DNA of 64,000 nucleotides from Sinomicrobium pectinilyticum (GCF_003725735.1 NZ_RJTM01000002.1:1-64000); one strand, 5' to 3'; shown: positions 42,162 to 51,581, counted from the first letter of the stretch. The notes: generated by a model from the sequence alone, not told the origin. Program-made: numbers and translations.

Positions 42162-43175
42162 ATGACGGAGGGGAATTTTGTAGATTATGTAAAAATATAT
42201 GTGACTTCCGGGAACGGGGGTAAGGGGTCTTCCCATCTTCACCGGGAGAAATATGTTCCGAAAGGAGGGCCGGACGGCGGAGACGGTGGCCGCGGCGGAC
42301 ATATTATTATCCGTGGCGATAAGAACCTCTGGACGCTTTTTCACTTCAAATTCAAGAAACACTTCCGTGCAGGCCACGGGGAACATGGCAGTAAAAACCG
42401 CAGTACCGGCGCCGACGGGGAAGATGTGTATATGGATGTGCCCCTGGGGACTGTAGTTAAAGATACGGATAGCGGGGAAGTACTGTTTGAAATTACCGAA
42501 CACGGCGAGGAAAAGATCGTAGTGAAAGGAGGTAAAGGCGGGCTGGGTAACTGGCATTTTAAAACAGCTACCAACCAGACACCCCGTTATGCGCAATCCG
42601 GGCTGGAAGGGGAAGAGAAGAATATTACACTGGAGATGAAAGTCCTTGCCGATGTAGGGTTGGTGGGCTTTCCGAATGCGGGGAAATCTACTTTGCTCTC
42701 TGTGGTTACCGCTGCCAAGCCCAAGATAGCCGATTATGAATTTACCACGCTGAAACCCAACCTGGGGATCGTACAGCACCGGGATTTTCAGACCTTCGTT
42801 ATGGCGGATATCCCGGGGATCATAGAAGGTGCGGCAGAAGGCAAAGGGCTCGGGCATTATTTCCTGAGACATATCGAACGGAACTCTACGCTGTTGTTCC
42901 TGATACCTGCGGATAGTAAGGATATTAAAAAAGAATACGATATACTTCTGGACGAACTTCGCCGTTACAACCCGGAAATGCTGGACAAAGACCGTTTTAT
43001 TGCGATTTCCAAGTCCGATATGCTCGATGAGGAACTCAAGGCGGAAATGCGTGAAGAATTTGGAAAAGCCTTTGACGGGGTACCGTATATGTTCATATCT
43101 TCCGTAGCGCAACAGGGTATACAGGAATTGAAAGACAGGCTGTGGGAAATGCTGAACAGGGATGAAGAAGGATAG
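42162..43175 (+). CDS. obgE: Obg/CgtA GTPase
   Basis: A 337-residue ribosome-associated GTPase involved in 50S assembly and stress response. Residues 1-158 form the glycine-rich Obg fold ([27 protein letters not shown]). The G domain has G1 GFPNAGKST (169-177), G3 DIPG and a G4 variant, ISKSDM, where NKxD is usual. There is no C-terminal OCT domain, as in many Bacteroidota. It lies 146 bases downstream of the HPRT-Adk gene, in the common adk-obg order. Confidence 0.96.
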   Translation: MTEGNFVDYVKIYVTSGNGGKGSSHLHREKYVPKGGPDGGDGGRGGHIIIRGDKNLWTLFHFKFKKHFRAGHGEHGSKNRSTGADGEDVYMDVPLGTVVKDTDSGEVLFEITEHGEEKIVVKGGKGGLGNWHFKTATNQTPRYAQSGLEGEEKNITLEMKVLADVGLVGFPNAGKSTLLSVVTAAKPKIADYEFTTLKPNLGIVQHRDFQTFVMADIPGIIEGAAEGKGLGHYFLRHIERNSTLLFLIPADSKDIKKEYDILLDELRRYNPEMLDKDRFIAISKSDMLDEELKAEMREEFGKAFDGVPYMFISSVAQQGIQELKDRLWEMLNRDEEG

Positions 43176-43188
43176 AAGCGGTTATGGG

Positions 43189-43569
43189 TTATAGCCTGCC
43201 GTTCTTCACTACCCGGGCATTTTTTTCCGCAAATCGATCTCCCCAGTCCGCAATAGCTTCCAGTACGGGGATGAATGTCTTACCAAAATCCGTGAGCGAA
43301 TATTCTACCTTCAACGGAGGTTTTGAGGTGTGAACTCTACGGTTTACAATACCATCCTCTTCCATCTGTTTCAGTTGGATGCTAAGTGTCCTTTCCGTTA
43401 TGACCGGGAGTTTTTTCCGGAGTTCGCTGTATCGCATGGTCCCCTGTTTCAGGTGGGACAGGATCACCGTTTTCCATTTTCCTCCTATAAATGCCATGGT
43501 AATGCTCGTGGCACAAGGATACAGCTTGTCGCCTACCTCGTATAATTCTGTTTCGCAAATCAGTCCCAT
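43189..43569 (-). CDS. HxlR-family transcriptional regulator
   Basis: A 126-residue winged-helix regulator. The HxlR pattern is complete: CATSITMAFIGGKWKTVILSHL (with the N-terminal Cys often used for redox sensing), MRYSELRKKLPVITERTLSIQLKQMEEDGIV and VEYSLTDFGKTFIPVLEAI. The gene is divergent from the 43654 gene, with a palindromic operator candidate between them. It is convergent with obg, 13 bases apart. Confidence 0.92.
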   Translation of the reverse strand: MGLICETELYEVGDKLYPCATSITMAFIGGKWKTVILSHLKQGTMRYSELRKKLPVITERTLSIQLKQMEEDGIVNRRVHTSKPPLKVEYSLTDFGKTFIPVLEAIADWGDRFAEKNARVVKNGRL

Positions 43570-43589
43570 AGGTGCATCTATCCTTTTGG

Positions 43590-43635
43590 ATAGTTATTGT
43601 AAAGCTAAATATAGTTAAATAGCTTTGCAACTATA
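43590..43635. promoter_or_regulatory. Palindromic operator overlapping the 43.65-kb promoter
   Basis: ATAGTTATTGTAAAGCT on the left mirrors AGCTTTGCAACTAT on the right with a few gaps. The plus-strand promoter lies inside it: TTG at 43597-43599, 20-base spacer, TAGCTTTG at 43620-43627. TATAGTT (43610-43616) and AACTATA (43629-43635) form a second nested repeat. It is a likely HxlR binding site controlling both genes. Confidence 0.6.
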
Positions 43636-43653
43636 ATTTTTATAGTGTAAAAA

Positions 43654-44676
43654 ATGAAAAGAATATTTGCTGTCCTGGTTTTTATTTGTCCCGTAATCCT
43701 GAATGCACAAAACGATGTGATTGAAGTAGCTTCCTTTAAAGGTATTCAGGTAACCGGTGTTACCGTGACCGAAGAAGGAAGGATCTTTGCCAACTTCCCC
43801 AGGTGGAGGAAAGGCATCCCCTTTTCTGTTGTGGAGGTTTTTCCTGACGGAAGTTATAAGCCCTATCCCGATAAAACCGTAAACTCCTGGGAAGTGGGTG
43901 ATCCTGCAGGTGGAAAATTTATCGGGATACAATCGGTAGTGGCTTCCGGGGACGAATTGTATGTTCTGGAAACCGCCAACCCCCTGTTTTCCGGGATCAT
44001 TACCTCGCCGAAGATCTATGTGTATGATCTGGGGAGTGATACTTTAAAAGAGACTTATGTGCTGCCCGATAGTGTCGTAAAAGAAGATTCTTATGTGAAT
44101 GATCTGAGAGTGGACAAGAAAAAAGGGAAAATATACCTGACCGATTCCAGGAGGCCGGGGCTGATCATTGCAGATAAAAGCAGCCGTACTTATACGAGGG
44201 TGCTGGACGGACACCCGTTTACCACGGCGGAAACTGACCATCTTACTATTGATGGTAAACCCTGGAAGGCCAAAGTGCATTCGGACGGGATTGCATTGGA
44301 TACCGGAAATGATATGCTCTATTTTCACGCGTTGACAAGCTATACACTCTACGGTATAAAGACCGCTGATCTGCTGGATCCGGAGAAGCTGGGGACTGCA
44401 AAGCCCTTCAGGAAGAGAACAGCCGCACCCGACGGAATGATAATGGATAAAAAGGGAAATCTCTATTTTGCCGACCTGGAGAACCATAAAATACAATACC
44501 TGACCCCAGACAGGAAAACCATTAAAACGCTGGTGGAAGGAGATGCCGTCCGATGGGCGGATACCTTCGCGATCTACAATGGTTACCTGTATTATACCAA
44601 TTCCAGGATACATGAAGCAGACGGGGATATCGACGATATGGAATTCACTATTAATAAAGTGGAACTGCCCGAATAA
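43654..44676 (+). CDS. Secreted MRJP/L-dopachrome tautomerase-like beta-propeller
   Basis: A 340-residue exported protein; the signal peptide is MKRIFAVLVFICPVILNA. The rest resembles the major royal jelly protein/Yellow family of six-bladed propellers, related to SMP-30/gluconolactonase: VTVTEEGRIFANFPRW, SYVNDLRVDKKKGKIYLTDSRRPGLII, KVHSDGIALDTGNDMLYFHAL and RTAAPDGMIMDKKGNLYFADLENHKI. Enzymatic activity is not proven for bacterial members. Divergent from the HxlR regulator, which probably controls it. Confidence 0.85.
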   Translation: MKRIFAVLVFICPVILNAQNDVIEVASFKGIQVTGVTVTEEGRIFANFPRWRKGIPFSVVEVFPDGSYKPYPDKTVNSWEVGDPAGGKFIGIQSVVASGDELYVLETANPLFSGIITSPKIYVYDLGSDTLKETYVLPDSVVKEDSYVNDLRVDKKKGKIYLTDSRRPGLIIADKSSRTYTRVLDGHPFTTAETDHLTIDGKPWKAKVHSDGIALDTGNDMLYFHALTSYTLYGIKTADLLDPEKLGTAKPFRKRTAAPDGMIMDKKGNLYFADLENHKIQYLTPDRKTIKTLVEGDAVRWADTFAIYNGYLYYTNSRIHEADGDIDDMEFTINKVELPE

Positions 44677-44830
44677 ACCGGCGGAAAGTTCGTCCGGCCC
44701 TGTGGTTTTTGTTTTGTTAAGTTCATTGTTGTTTTTGTGGTATATGTTTAATATGAGGCAGATATTTCTGTGTTTTTATTACATTTATGGTAATTGACCA
44801 TAGAAACATTTAAAAAAAGGGACTTAAATT

Positions 44831-46225
44831 ATGGAAACTACAAGGCGAAAGTTTTTGCAGTCGGTGAGTTTACTGGCTGCCGGAATAGCCATGCCTGTAT
44901 CGGCATTCAGCTTCGGGAGTTCAAAGAAATTACGGGTTGCTCTGGTTGGAACCGGGGTCCGGGGGATCAGTTTTTGGGGGAAAAGACTGGCAGAACAATA
45001 TTCGGATATCCTGGAATTTGCAGGGCTTTGCGATATTAATCCCGGGAGACTGGAATACGGGCGCCGGCATATCGGTGTAACCTGCCCTACGTTTACCGAT
45101 TTTGAAAAAATGATCGGGGAAACCAAACCCGACCTCGTGATCGTAACCACAAAAGACTCCACCCATCACGAGTTTATTATCAAAGGGATGGACATGGGAT
45201 GTGATGTGCTCACCGAAAAACCGCTCACTACGGACGAAGATAAATGCCAGGCTATTATCGATGCCGAGCGAAGGTCCGGAAAGAAGCTTATCGTAGGGTT
45301 TAATTACCGGTGGAGCCCGTACAATACCAGGATCAAGGAATTGCTGGCTGAAAATTCCATCGGAAAAATAACTTCAGTGGATTTTCACTGGTACCTGAAT
45401 ACCTATCACGGGGCTTCCTATTTCAGGAGATGGCACGGGTTAAAGAAAGAAGGAGGGACGTTATGGGTACACAAGGCTACGCACCATTTCGATCTGTTGA
45501 ACTGGTGGATAGATTCCGAGCCATCCGAGGTATTCGCTTACGGGGACCTGGAGCACTACGGGGCAAACGGACCTTTCAGGGGAGATAAATGCAGGACCTG
45601 CGGACACAAATCGGAATGCGATTATTACTGGGACATTACCGAAAATGATCATATGATGAGGCTTTATGTGGACCATGAAAAACATGACGGGTATATCCGT
45701 GACAACTGCCTGTTCCGTAATGAAATAGATATTTATGATAAGATGTCGGCCCAGGTGAAATATAAGAATAATACCATCCTGAACTATTCACTCACCACGT
45801 ATTCGCCCTTTGAAGGCTGGCGGGTTGCTTTTAACGGAACGGAAGGCAGGCTGGAAGCCTGGCTGGACATTCCTTACCAGAAAGGAGAAACCGTAGACCA
45901 GAGTGAAATGCATGCCAGGGAGATGGACCAGTCGGGGGAAGAGGACAAGGACCAGGAACCTATTATAGTGCATAGGTTATGGAAAGATTTTGATACTGTA
46001 AGAGTTGCCATGGAAAGAGGAGGGCACGGCGGCGGAGATATGCGGTTACAGGATAAAATGTTTAAAAACCCGGATATGCCCGACCCGTATGGCAGGGCCG
46101 CGGGTCTGAGGGACGGGGTGATGTCGGTGCTGATCGGCATTGCGGCCAGAAAAAGCATAGAAACAGGCCAGCCTGTGAAAATAAGGGAACTGACGGACCT
46201 GGAGCCCAGGACCAAAAGAGTATAG
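44831..46225 (+). CDS. Gfo/Idh/MocA oxidoreductase with Tat signal
   Basis: A 464-residue NAD(P)-dependent sugar oxidoreductase-like protein. The N-terminus ETTRRKFLQSVSLLAAGIAM is a twin-arginine signal, so it is exported folded with its cofactor. The Rossmann motif is VALVGTGVRG, followed by the family signature VLTEKPLTTDEDKCQAII. The C-terminal region contains the cysteine cluster CRTCGHKSECDYY, which may bind metal. Substrate unknown; such proteins in Bacteroidota often process glycans or cyclitols. Confidence 0.9.
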   Translation: METTRRKFLQSVSLLAAGIAMPVSAFSFGSSKKLRVALVGTGVRGISFWGKRLAEQYSDILEFAGLCDINPGRLEYGRRHIGVTCPTFTDFEKMIGETKPDLVIVTTKDSTHHEFIIKGMDMGCDVLTEKPLTTDEDKCQAIIDAERRSGKKLIVGFNYRWSPYNTRIKELLAENSIGKITSVDFHWYLNTYHGASYFRRWHGLKKEGGTLWVHKATHHFDLLNWWIDSEPSEVFAYGDLEHYGANGPFRGDKCRTCGHKSECDYYWDITENDHMMRLYVDHEKHDGYIRDNCLFRNEIDIYDKMSAQVKYKNNTILNYSLTTYSPFEGWRVAFNGTEGRLEAWLDIPYQKGETVDQSEMHAREMDQSGEEDKDQEPIIVHRLWKDFDTVRVAMERGGHGGGDMRLQDKMFKNPDMPDPYGRAAGLRDGVMSVLIGIAARKSIETGQPVKIRELTDLEPRTKRV

Positions 46226-46313
46226 AAGGGAGTATTACGAAGGGATTGCCGGTTTCCTGAAGGGAGAAAAGTGCTATTTATGGCTTTCCCGGCGAAATCT
46301 TTTTGTCCTGTTT

Positions 46314-46345
46314 TTGAACGAAGTCGGAGGATTTCCTTAATTTTG
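46314..46345 (+). promoter_or_regulatory. Promoter of the DUF4136 gene
   Basis: TTG at 46314-46316, 21-base spacer, TAATTTTG at 46338-46345, 16 bases before the ATG. Confidence 0.75.
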
Positions 46346-46361
46346 AGAAAAGCAATGTATT

Positions 46362-46880
46362 ATGCGACTTCTCAAAATTTTTCTCCTGGCCCTGCTTTTC
46401 GGGGCATGCGCTACTGCAAAGATAGATTACGACAGGAATGCGGATTTTTCTGCGTATAAGACATTTGATTTCTACCCGGACATGAATTCGGGGCTTAACC
46501 AGTTGGATGAAAAACGGATTATGGCCCGGACGGAAGCCTTTCTGAAAGGGAAGGGAATGGTGAGGTCAAATACTCCGGATATGTATGTCAATATTTTTAC
46601 CAGGCAATATGAAACGCCTTATAACAGTTCGGTAGGTATAGGAATAGGCAGTGGCGGAAGGGGCGGGGGCTTCGGTATATCCGGGGGCATCCCCATACGT
46701 TCCAATTCCATGACCCAGGAAATTACTTTTGACTTTATCGATGCCCAGAGAGACGAACTTTTCTGGCAGGGTGTGCTTGAGGCTAAAATGGGGAATAATA
46801 CCAGTCCCGAAATGAGAGAACAGGCCTACCGGAAAGTGGTGGAAAAGGTGCTGGGAAAATATCCCCCCGGGAAAAAATAA
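46362..46880 (+). CDS. DUF4136 lipoprotein
   Basis: A 172-residue envelope lipoprotein: MRLLKIFLLALLFGACA with lipobox Cys16. The body matches DUF4136 (IDYDRNADFSAYKTFDFYPD at the start, ITFDFIDAQRDELFWQGVLEAKM near the end) with a glycine-rich loop, GIGSGGRGGGFGISGGIP. Members are widespread in Gram-negative bacteria and lack a firm role. It has its own promoter. Confidence 0.9.
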   Translation: MRLLKIFLLALLFGACATAKIDYDRNADFSAYKTFDFYPDMNSGLNQLDEKRIMARTEAFLKGKGMVRSNTPDMYVNIFTRQYETPYNSSVGIGIGSGGRGGGFGISGGIPIRSNSMTQEITFDFIDAQRDELFWQGVLEAKMGNNTSPEMREQAYRKVVEKVLGKYPPGKK

Positions 46881-47127
46881 TATTAAAGCCGACCGTTGCG
46901 GACGAAATAAAAGGCTGTTTTTTTAGCCGGCAAGTTGCAGGTTGCGGTTCTTAAGGTATTTGGGAAAAACACGGGAGAGGTAAGAGTAAGGGGTGCCGGA
47001 ACGCACCCGTAGTGATATAAAAACGGGATAACGGGGCTCAGTCACTCAGGACGACCAGCCGGAAATTCCGCAACTTTATTGCCCGGCCCGGAAAATGAAT
47101 AGTGATTTACGATAGTATACGGAAATA
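46881..47127. other. Intergenic region, nothing clear
   Basis: No gene. A short AGTTGCAGGTTGC segment (46932-46944) belongs to the AACCTG repeat family; the rest shows no structure beyond the hsp20 terminator that follows. Confidence 0.4.
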
Positions 47128-47160
47128 AAAAAAATCCCTGCGGTAACACAGGGATTTTTT
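47128..47160. terminator. Terminator of the hsp20 gene (bidirectional)
   Basis: 9-bp stem AAATCCCTG / CAGGGATTT with an 8-base loop and A/T runs on both sides. Confidence 0.88.
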
Positions 47161-47200
47161 CATTAAAACCAATTAACTAACTAAACTAACTCAATTCACA

Positions 47201-47629
47201 TTATGAAATTTCAATAACCTTTTTGGGTTTCGGAAGGGCTTCCTCGCGCTTCGGAAGGGTAAGTTTCAAAATACCGTTCTCGTAAGCAGCGTTGATATCC
47301 TCTTCGTTTATGCTGTCCGGAAGGTTAAATGACCTGCGGAAGGCATAGTGACGAAATTCCCTTCGGGTGTACTTGTCATTGTCCTCTTTCTTTTCTTCCT
47401 TGTGTTCGGAAGAAATGGTCAGGACCTTGTCGTCCACTTCAATGTTAAAATCTTCTTTGGTCTTTCCGGGAACAACCAGTTCCAGGATAAAATCTTTTTC
47501 GGTTTCCTGAATGTTCACGGCGGGAACATGTGTGTTGTAATTTTGAATTCCGCCTAACCAGTCGGGTTTCAAAAATTCATCGAAGATAGAAGGAAACCAG
47601 ACGTCGTTATTTCTCTTTACAAGGCTCAT
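47201..47629 (-). CDS. Small heat-shock protein Hsp20
   Basis: A 142-residue alpha-crystallin chaperone that holds unfolding proteins. The alpha-crystallin domain runs from HVPAVNIQETEKDFILELVVPGKTKEDFNIEV to AAYENGILKLTLPKRE (the GILKLTLPK motif). MSLVKRN is the typical flavobacterial start, so the ATG at 47629 is preferred to one at 47656. Single gene with its own terminator. Confidence 0.94.
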   Translation of the reverse strand: MSLVKRNNDVWFPSIFDEFLKPDWLGGIQNYNTHVPAVNIQETEKDFILELVVPGKTKEDFNIEVDDKVLTISSEHKEEKKEDNDKYTRREFRHYAFRRSFNLPDSINEEDINAAYENGILKLTLPKREEALPKPKKVIEIS

Positions 47630-47886
47630 AATGCTATTATTTTTAAGGTTTGACATTTTTTGTTTTCATCTTACCTATTGCAAATTGAGTTCCATTCCGG
47701 AAAACAAGACATTATGGCATTTTATTGCTTGTAATTGATGACAAAATGGCATTATTTGGTGCTCCCGGCTGTTTTAAGCTTATGGAGATTACAGGAGAGT
47801 GAATTTTATAGCGTTGTCTAAATACCCATCAACGGAAAGCCTGTTTTATCCCTTGCGAATGTCCGGGACTTCAAATTCCGGGAGGT

Positions 47887-48288
47887 TTAGTTATAGTATG
47901 TCTTGAAGATTCGTACCAGGACGTCGGGCGGGATGACCTTATCGGGGTAGTGGTGCATGATTTCCAGCACTTTGTTTGTGGCCAGCGGGTTTAACCCCAT
48001 GTGGATGCCGAGGTCTTTTATTTTTTCGATTTCCCGGGGAGAAGAGGACCTGTCGATATTCATAAGCAATACCAGGCGGTGGAATTGCAGGATACGTTCG
48101 GACTCCGGTTTTAGCGGTACGTTTTCCACTTTTGTAGTAAACAGTTTGTCGAGGGTCTTTTTCTCTACGCCCAGTTGTTCGGCTACGGTGAGGAGAAAGC
48201 GGTATTCGATGTCTTTGATATTGCCGTCCGATTTGGCCAGGGCGATCATATCAGCCAGCAGGCTCAGCTTTTCTTTTTCGGTGTTCAT
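47887..48288 (-). CDS. TerB-like protein
   Basis: A 133-residue helical protein starting MNTEKEKLSLLADMIALAKSDGNIKDIEYRFLLTVAEQLGV, which matches the TerB (tellurite-resistance) helical pattern with the acidic DGNIKDIEY. The remaining helices do not identify a role. TerB-like domains are common in Bacteroidota as stand-alone proteins; the label says nothing certain about tellurite. Single gene. Confidence 0.78.
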   Translation of the reverse strand: MNTEKEKLSLLADMIALAKSDGNIKDIEYRFLLTVAEQLGVEKKTLDKLFTTKVENVPLKPESERILQFHRLVLLMNIDRSSSPREIEKIKDLGIHMGLNPLATNKVLEIMHHYPDKVIPPDVLVRIFKTYYN

Positions 48289-48413
48289 GGAAGGTCGGAA
48301 TTGCGAAAGGTTCGGTTAGTACTATTGTTTTTGGTTAGGTAATAAAATTGGTCAATGTGCCTATGTGATAATATATTCATGACTGTAAAACAGTTAATGG
48401 TCTGACCGGCGCA

Positions 48414-48595
48414 TTAGAACTTGTTTAAACTGAATTCATCCCGATGATTATCGGGAGGCTAAAAAAACGTCCTTTTTGCCCCCTATTCGTCTTTTTTTTG
48501 CTCCGTAGCTAAGGCTATGCAACTCAAAAAAGCCTTCATAGGGAACAAAAATCATCATTTTTCGCTACAATCAATCCAGTTTAAACAAGTTCTTA
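48414..48595. mobile_element. Miniature inverted-repeat element, copy 2
   Basis: 182 bp with ends TTAGAACTTGTTTAAACTG and, inverted, CAGTTTAAACAAGTTCTTA: 18 of 19 bases match. Internal segments match the 16275 copy (TAGCTAAGGCTATGCA) and the 21918 copy (TTTTTCGCTACAATCAATCC), which joins all three into one family. No coding capacity. Confidence 0.82.
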
Positions 48596-48610
48596 ATTTG
48601 TATATATAAA

Positions 48611-48646
48611 ACAAAAAACTCCCGGAAATTATTTTCCCGGGAGTTT
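48611..48646 (-). terminator. Terminator of sucC
   Basis: On the minus strand: AACTCCCGG / CCGGGAGTT stem with an 11-base loop and a run of T. Confidence 0.9.
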
Positions 48647-48684
48647 GAATTTTATCATTTATATTGCCTGGTCCTGTCAGGTCC

Positions 48685-49878
48685 TTAGCTTAAAACTTCT
48701 TTTACCTTGTCGGCAGCTTCCTGGAACTGTACGGCAGAATGTACCGCGAGTCCTGAATTGTCGATGAGTTCTTTGGCTATTTCGGCATTGGTACCCTGCA
48801 GACGAACAATGATCGGTACCTTAATGGCATCTCCCATGTTCTTGTAAGCGTCCACGATACCCTGGGCTACACGGTCGCAACGAACGATACCCCCGAATAT
48901 ATTAATGAGGATGGCTTTTACGTTAGGGTCTTTCAGTATAATACGAAAGGCGGTTTCTACACGTTTGGCATCTGCCGTTCCCCCGACATCGAGGAAGTTG
49001 GCGGGTTCACCCCCGGCCTGCTTGATGAGGTCCATAGTGGCCATGGCAAGTCCGGCACCGTTAACCATACATCCTACGTTACCGTCAAGGTCCACGTAGT
49101 TGAGTCCTACGGCCTTGGCCTCTACTTCAATAGGGTTTTCCTCGCGCAGGTCCCGCATTTCCGCGTAGTCCTTATGACGGAACAGGGCGTTGTCATCCAG
49201 GGTAACTTTGGCGTCTACGGCCATGATCTTGTCATCGGATGTTTTTAACACGGGGTTTATTTCAAACAGGGAAGCATCGGATTTGATGTAAGCGGTGTAA
49301 AGCGAGCTCACGAATTTTACCATTTCCTTGAATGCATTACCACTCAATCCGAGGTTGAAAGCAATTCTTCTGGCCTGGAAAGGCATGAGGCCTACAGCAG
49401 GGTCAACTTCTTCGGTGAAGATGAGGTGAGGGGTTTTTTCCGCTACTTCCTCGATATCCATACCACCTTCGGTCGAATACATGATCATGTTCCTCCCTTT
49501 GGCACGGTCGAGCAATACGGACATGTAAAACTCGGAAGTTTCACTGTCTCCCGGATAGTATACATCTTCGGCAACCAATACCTGGTGCACCTTTTTTCCT
49601 TCTGCGGAAGTCTGGGGCGTAACCAGGTTCATACCGATGATCTGCTCGGCAAGTTCTTCTACCTGCTTCAGGTCCTTGGCCAGTTTAACACCACCTCCCT
49701 TACCGCGTCCTCCCGCGTGTACCTGGGCTTTTATAACATGCCATCCGGTTCCTGTTTCCTGAGTGAGTTGCTTGGCGGCGGAAACGGCTTCCTGAGGGTT
49801 GTGGGCCACTATACCCCGTTGTACCCTTACACCGAAACCTGCCAGTATTTCTTTTCCCTGATATTCGTGTAAATTCAT
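48685..49878 (-). CDS. sucC: Succinyl-CoA synthetase, beta subunit
   Basis: A 397-residue subunit of the TCA-cycle enzyme making ATP or GTP from succinyl-CoA. ATP-grasp domain at 1-240 (MNLHEYQGKEILAGFGV, QVHAGGRGKGGGVKLAKD). The CoA-ligase domain follows (MVNGAGLAMATMDLIKQAGGEPANFLDVGGTA, LINIFGGIVRCDRVAQGIV). The alpha subunit, sucD, is not adjacent, as is usual in flavobacteria. A TATTTTTG -7 box on the minus strand lies 25 bases upstream. Confidence 0.97.
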   Translation of the reverse strand: MNLHEYQGKEILAGFGVRVQRGIVAHNPQEAVSAAKQLTQETGTGWHVIKAQVHAGGRGKGGGVKLAKDLKQVEELAEQIIGMNLVTPQTSAEGKKVHQVLVAEDVYYPGDSETSEFYMSVLLDRAKGRNMIMYSTEGGMDIEEVAEKTPHLIFTEEVDPAVGLMPFQARRIAFNLGLSGNAFKEMVKFVSSLYTAYIKSDASLFEINPVLKTSDDKIMAVDAKVTLDDNALFRHKDYAEMRDLREENPIEVEAKAVGLNYVDLDGNVGCMVNGAGLAMATMDLIKQAGGEPANFLDVGGTADAKRVETAFRIILKDPNVKAILINIFGGIVRCDRVAQGIVDAYKNMGDAIKVPIIVRLQGTNAEIAKELIDNSGLAVHSAVQFQEAADKVKEVLS

Positions 49879-50196
49879 AACAAAGGTTCATTTAAATGAG
49901 TGACAAAAATAGCAAACCTGGTATAATTACCCTAGCCTAAATACATTTTTTTGTATTCCCCGTAAAATAGCTTTATTTTGTCCCCGACGTATTAAAAAGC
50001 TGATTTCCAATACAGCATGTACCCGGCTTCCGAAGGTGGATGTGAAAAAATACCTCCGGGGAGTACAATTGTTGGTATTATCACAAAATGTTTATTTTTT
50101 ATTTAATGTCTGTATTTGTTCTATCGGAATAGGGCTAATGGCTTATATTTGTGGACTTAAACAGAGGAATCGATCACTAACACACAAAGTTAAAAG
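49879..50196. other. Divergent sucC-lysA regulatory region
   Basis: No gene. It carries the sucC -7 box (CAAAAATA at 49904-49911, minus strand) and the lysA -7 box TATATTTG (50144-50151), with a TTTG at 50115-50118, slightly beyond the normal 17-23 spacing. Confidence 0.6.
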
Positions 50197-51453
50197 ATGA
50201 ATAATCAGGATTTATTACATATTGCCCGGGAATTCGGTAATCCGGTTTATGTATACGATGCGGAAAAGATCATATCGCAATATCAAAGGCTTACAGGTGC
50301 GTTCAGCAAAGTGAAAAACCTGAAGATTAACTATGCGGCAAAAGCCCTTTCCAATATTTCGGTGCTGAAACTCCTCAATAACCTGGGGAGCGGTCTGGAT
50401 ACAGTTTCCATCCAGGAAGTACAACTGGGGTTGCAGGCGGGCTTTAAACCGGAAGATATTATTTTTACGCCCAACGGGGTCTCTCTCGAAGAAATCGAGG
50501 AAGTGGCTGCTCTCGGGGTGCAGATCAATATTGATAACCTTTCCATTCTGGAACAGTTCGGTACCAAACATGCGGATATACCTGTGTGTATACGGATCAA
50601 CCCGCATGTGATGGCGGGAGGGAATACGAATATTTCCGTGGGGCATATCGATTCCAAGTTCGGGATCAGTATTCACCAGATGCCGCACCTGTTGCGCATT
50701 GTTGAAAATACGAAAATGCACATCAACGGTATCCACATGCATACCGGTAGTGACATTCTGGACATAGAGGTGTTCCTCTATGCTTCGGAAATTCTTTTCG
50801 AGACTGCAAAGCAATTCAAAAATCTCGAATTCATAGACTTCGGAAGCGGTTTTAAGGTGCCGTACAAGGAAGGGGATATTGAGACGAATATAGAAGAGCT
50901 GGGCAAAAAACTGACCAGGAGGTTCAACGATTTTTGTAAAGAATACGGCAAAGACCTTACCCTGGCTTTCGAACCCGGAAAATTCCTGGTGAGCAAGGCC
51001 GGATATTTCCTTGCCAAGGTCAATGTGGTAAAACAGACGACTTCGACGGTTTTTGCCAGCATAGATACCGGGTTTAACCACCTGATCCGCCCCATGCTTT
51101 ACGGTGCGTACCACGAAATTGTAAATATTTCCAATCCCGAAGGAAGGGATCGTTTTTATTCGGTAGTAGGGTATATCTGTGAGACGGATACTTTTGCCAA
51201 TAACCGGAGGATAGCACAAATAACCGAAGGGGACATTTTGTGTTTTAAAAATGCGGGGGCATATTGCTTTACGATGGCCAGCAACTACAATTCGCGTTTC
51301 CGTCCTGCCGAAGTACTCTGGTATAAAGGCCAGGCCCATCTGATCCGTAAAAGGGAAACTTTTGAAGACCTGGTAAGGAACCAGGTGGAAGTAGACCTGC
51401 CGCTTTCGGGGAGTAAAAAAGAGAAGGAAGAGGCTGTAGGGGTGAAAGACTAA
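50197..51453 (+). CDS. lysA: Diaminopimelate decarboxylase
   Basis: A 418-residue PLP enzyme that makes lysine from meso-diaminopimelate. The PLP lysine is in INYAAKALSN; the glycine loop FIDFGSGFKVPY, EPGKFLVSKAG and the late CETDTFANNR, GAYCF and the final Tyr are characteristic of the alanine-racemase-fold decarboxylases. This fits LysA, although relatives acting on other amino acids share these motifs. Monocistronic, with a terminator right after it. Confidence 0.92.
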   Translation: MNNQDLLHIAREFGNPVYVYDAEKIISQYQRLTGAFSKVKNLKINYAAKALSNISVLKLLNNLGSGLDTVSIQEVQLGLQAGFKPEDIIFTPNGVSLEEIEEVAALGVQINIDNLSILEQFGTKHADIPVCIRINPHVMAGGNTNISVGHIDSKFGISIHQMPHLLRIVENTKMHINGIHMHTGSDILDIEVFLYASEILFETAKQFKNLEFIDFGSGFKVPYKEGDIETNIEELGKKLTRRFNDFCKEYGKDLTLAFEPGKFLVSKAGYFLAKVNVVKQTTSTVFASIDTGFNHLIRPMLYGAYHEIVNISNPEGRDRFYSVVGYICETDTFANNRRIAQITEGDILCFKNAGAYCFTMASNYNSRFRPAEVLWYKGQAHLIRKRETFEDLVRNQVEVDLPLSGSKKEKEEAVGVKD

Positions 51454-51462
51454 GTACAAAAA

Positions 51463-51481
51463 AGCAGGCATAGTGCCTGCT
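51463..51481 (+). terminator. Terminator of lysA
   Basis: 8-bp stem AGCAGGCA / TGCCTGCT with a 3-base loop, followed by an A/T-rich tail. Confidence 0.75.
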
Positions 51482-51500
51482 AAATAAAATACCTGTCATT

Positions 51501-51547
51501 TCGGGCAGCATGGAAATACATTTTCTTTGCTGCCCGACGTGCAGACA
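51501..51547. terminator. Hairpin downstream of the outer-membrane protein gene
   Basis: 10-bp perfect stem TCGGGCAGCA / TGCTGCCCGA, loop of 27 bases, between the convergent lysA and the 51582-52649 gene. A terminator for the minus-strand array is likely. Confidence 0.6.
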
Positions 51548-51581
51548 GGGGCGCCTTAACGACCTTCGGCGCTTTTCCGGT

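Noticed and set aside
50215-51471. A 418-codon open frame on the minus strand opposite lysA
   Set aside because: It is the antisense shadow of lysA: same span, no recognisable motif, while the plus strand encodes a clear PLP decarboxylase with its own promoter and terminator.
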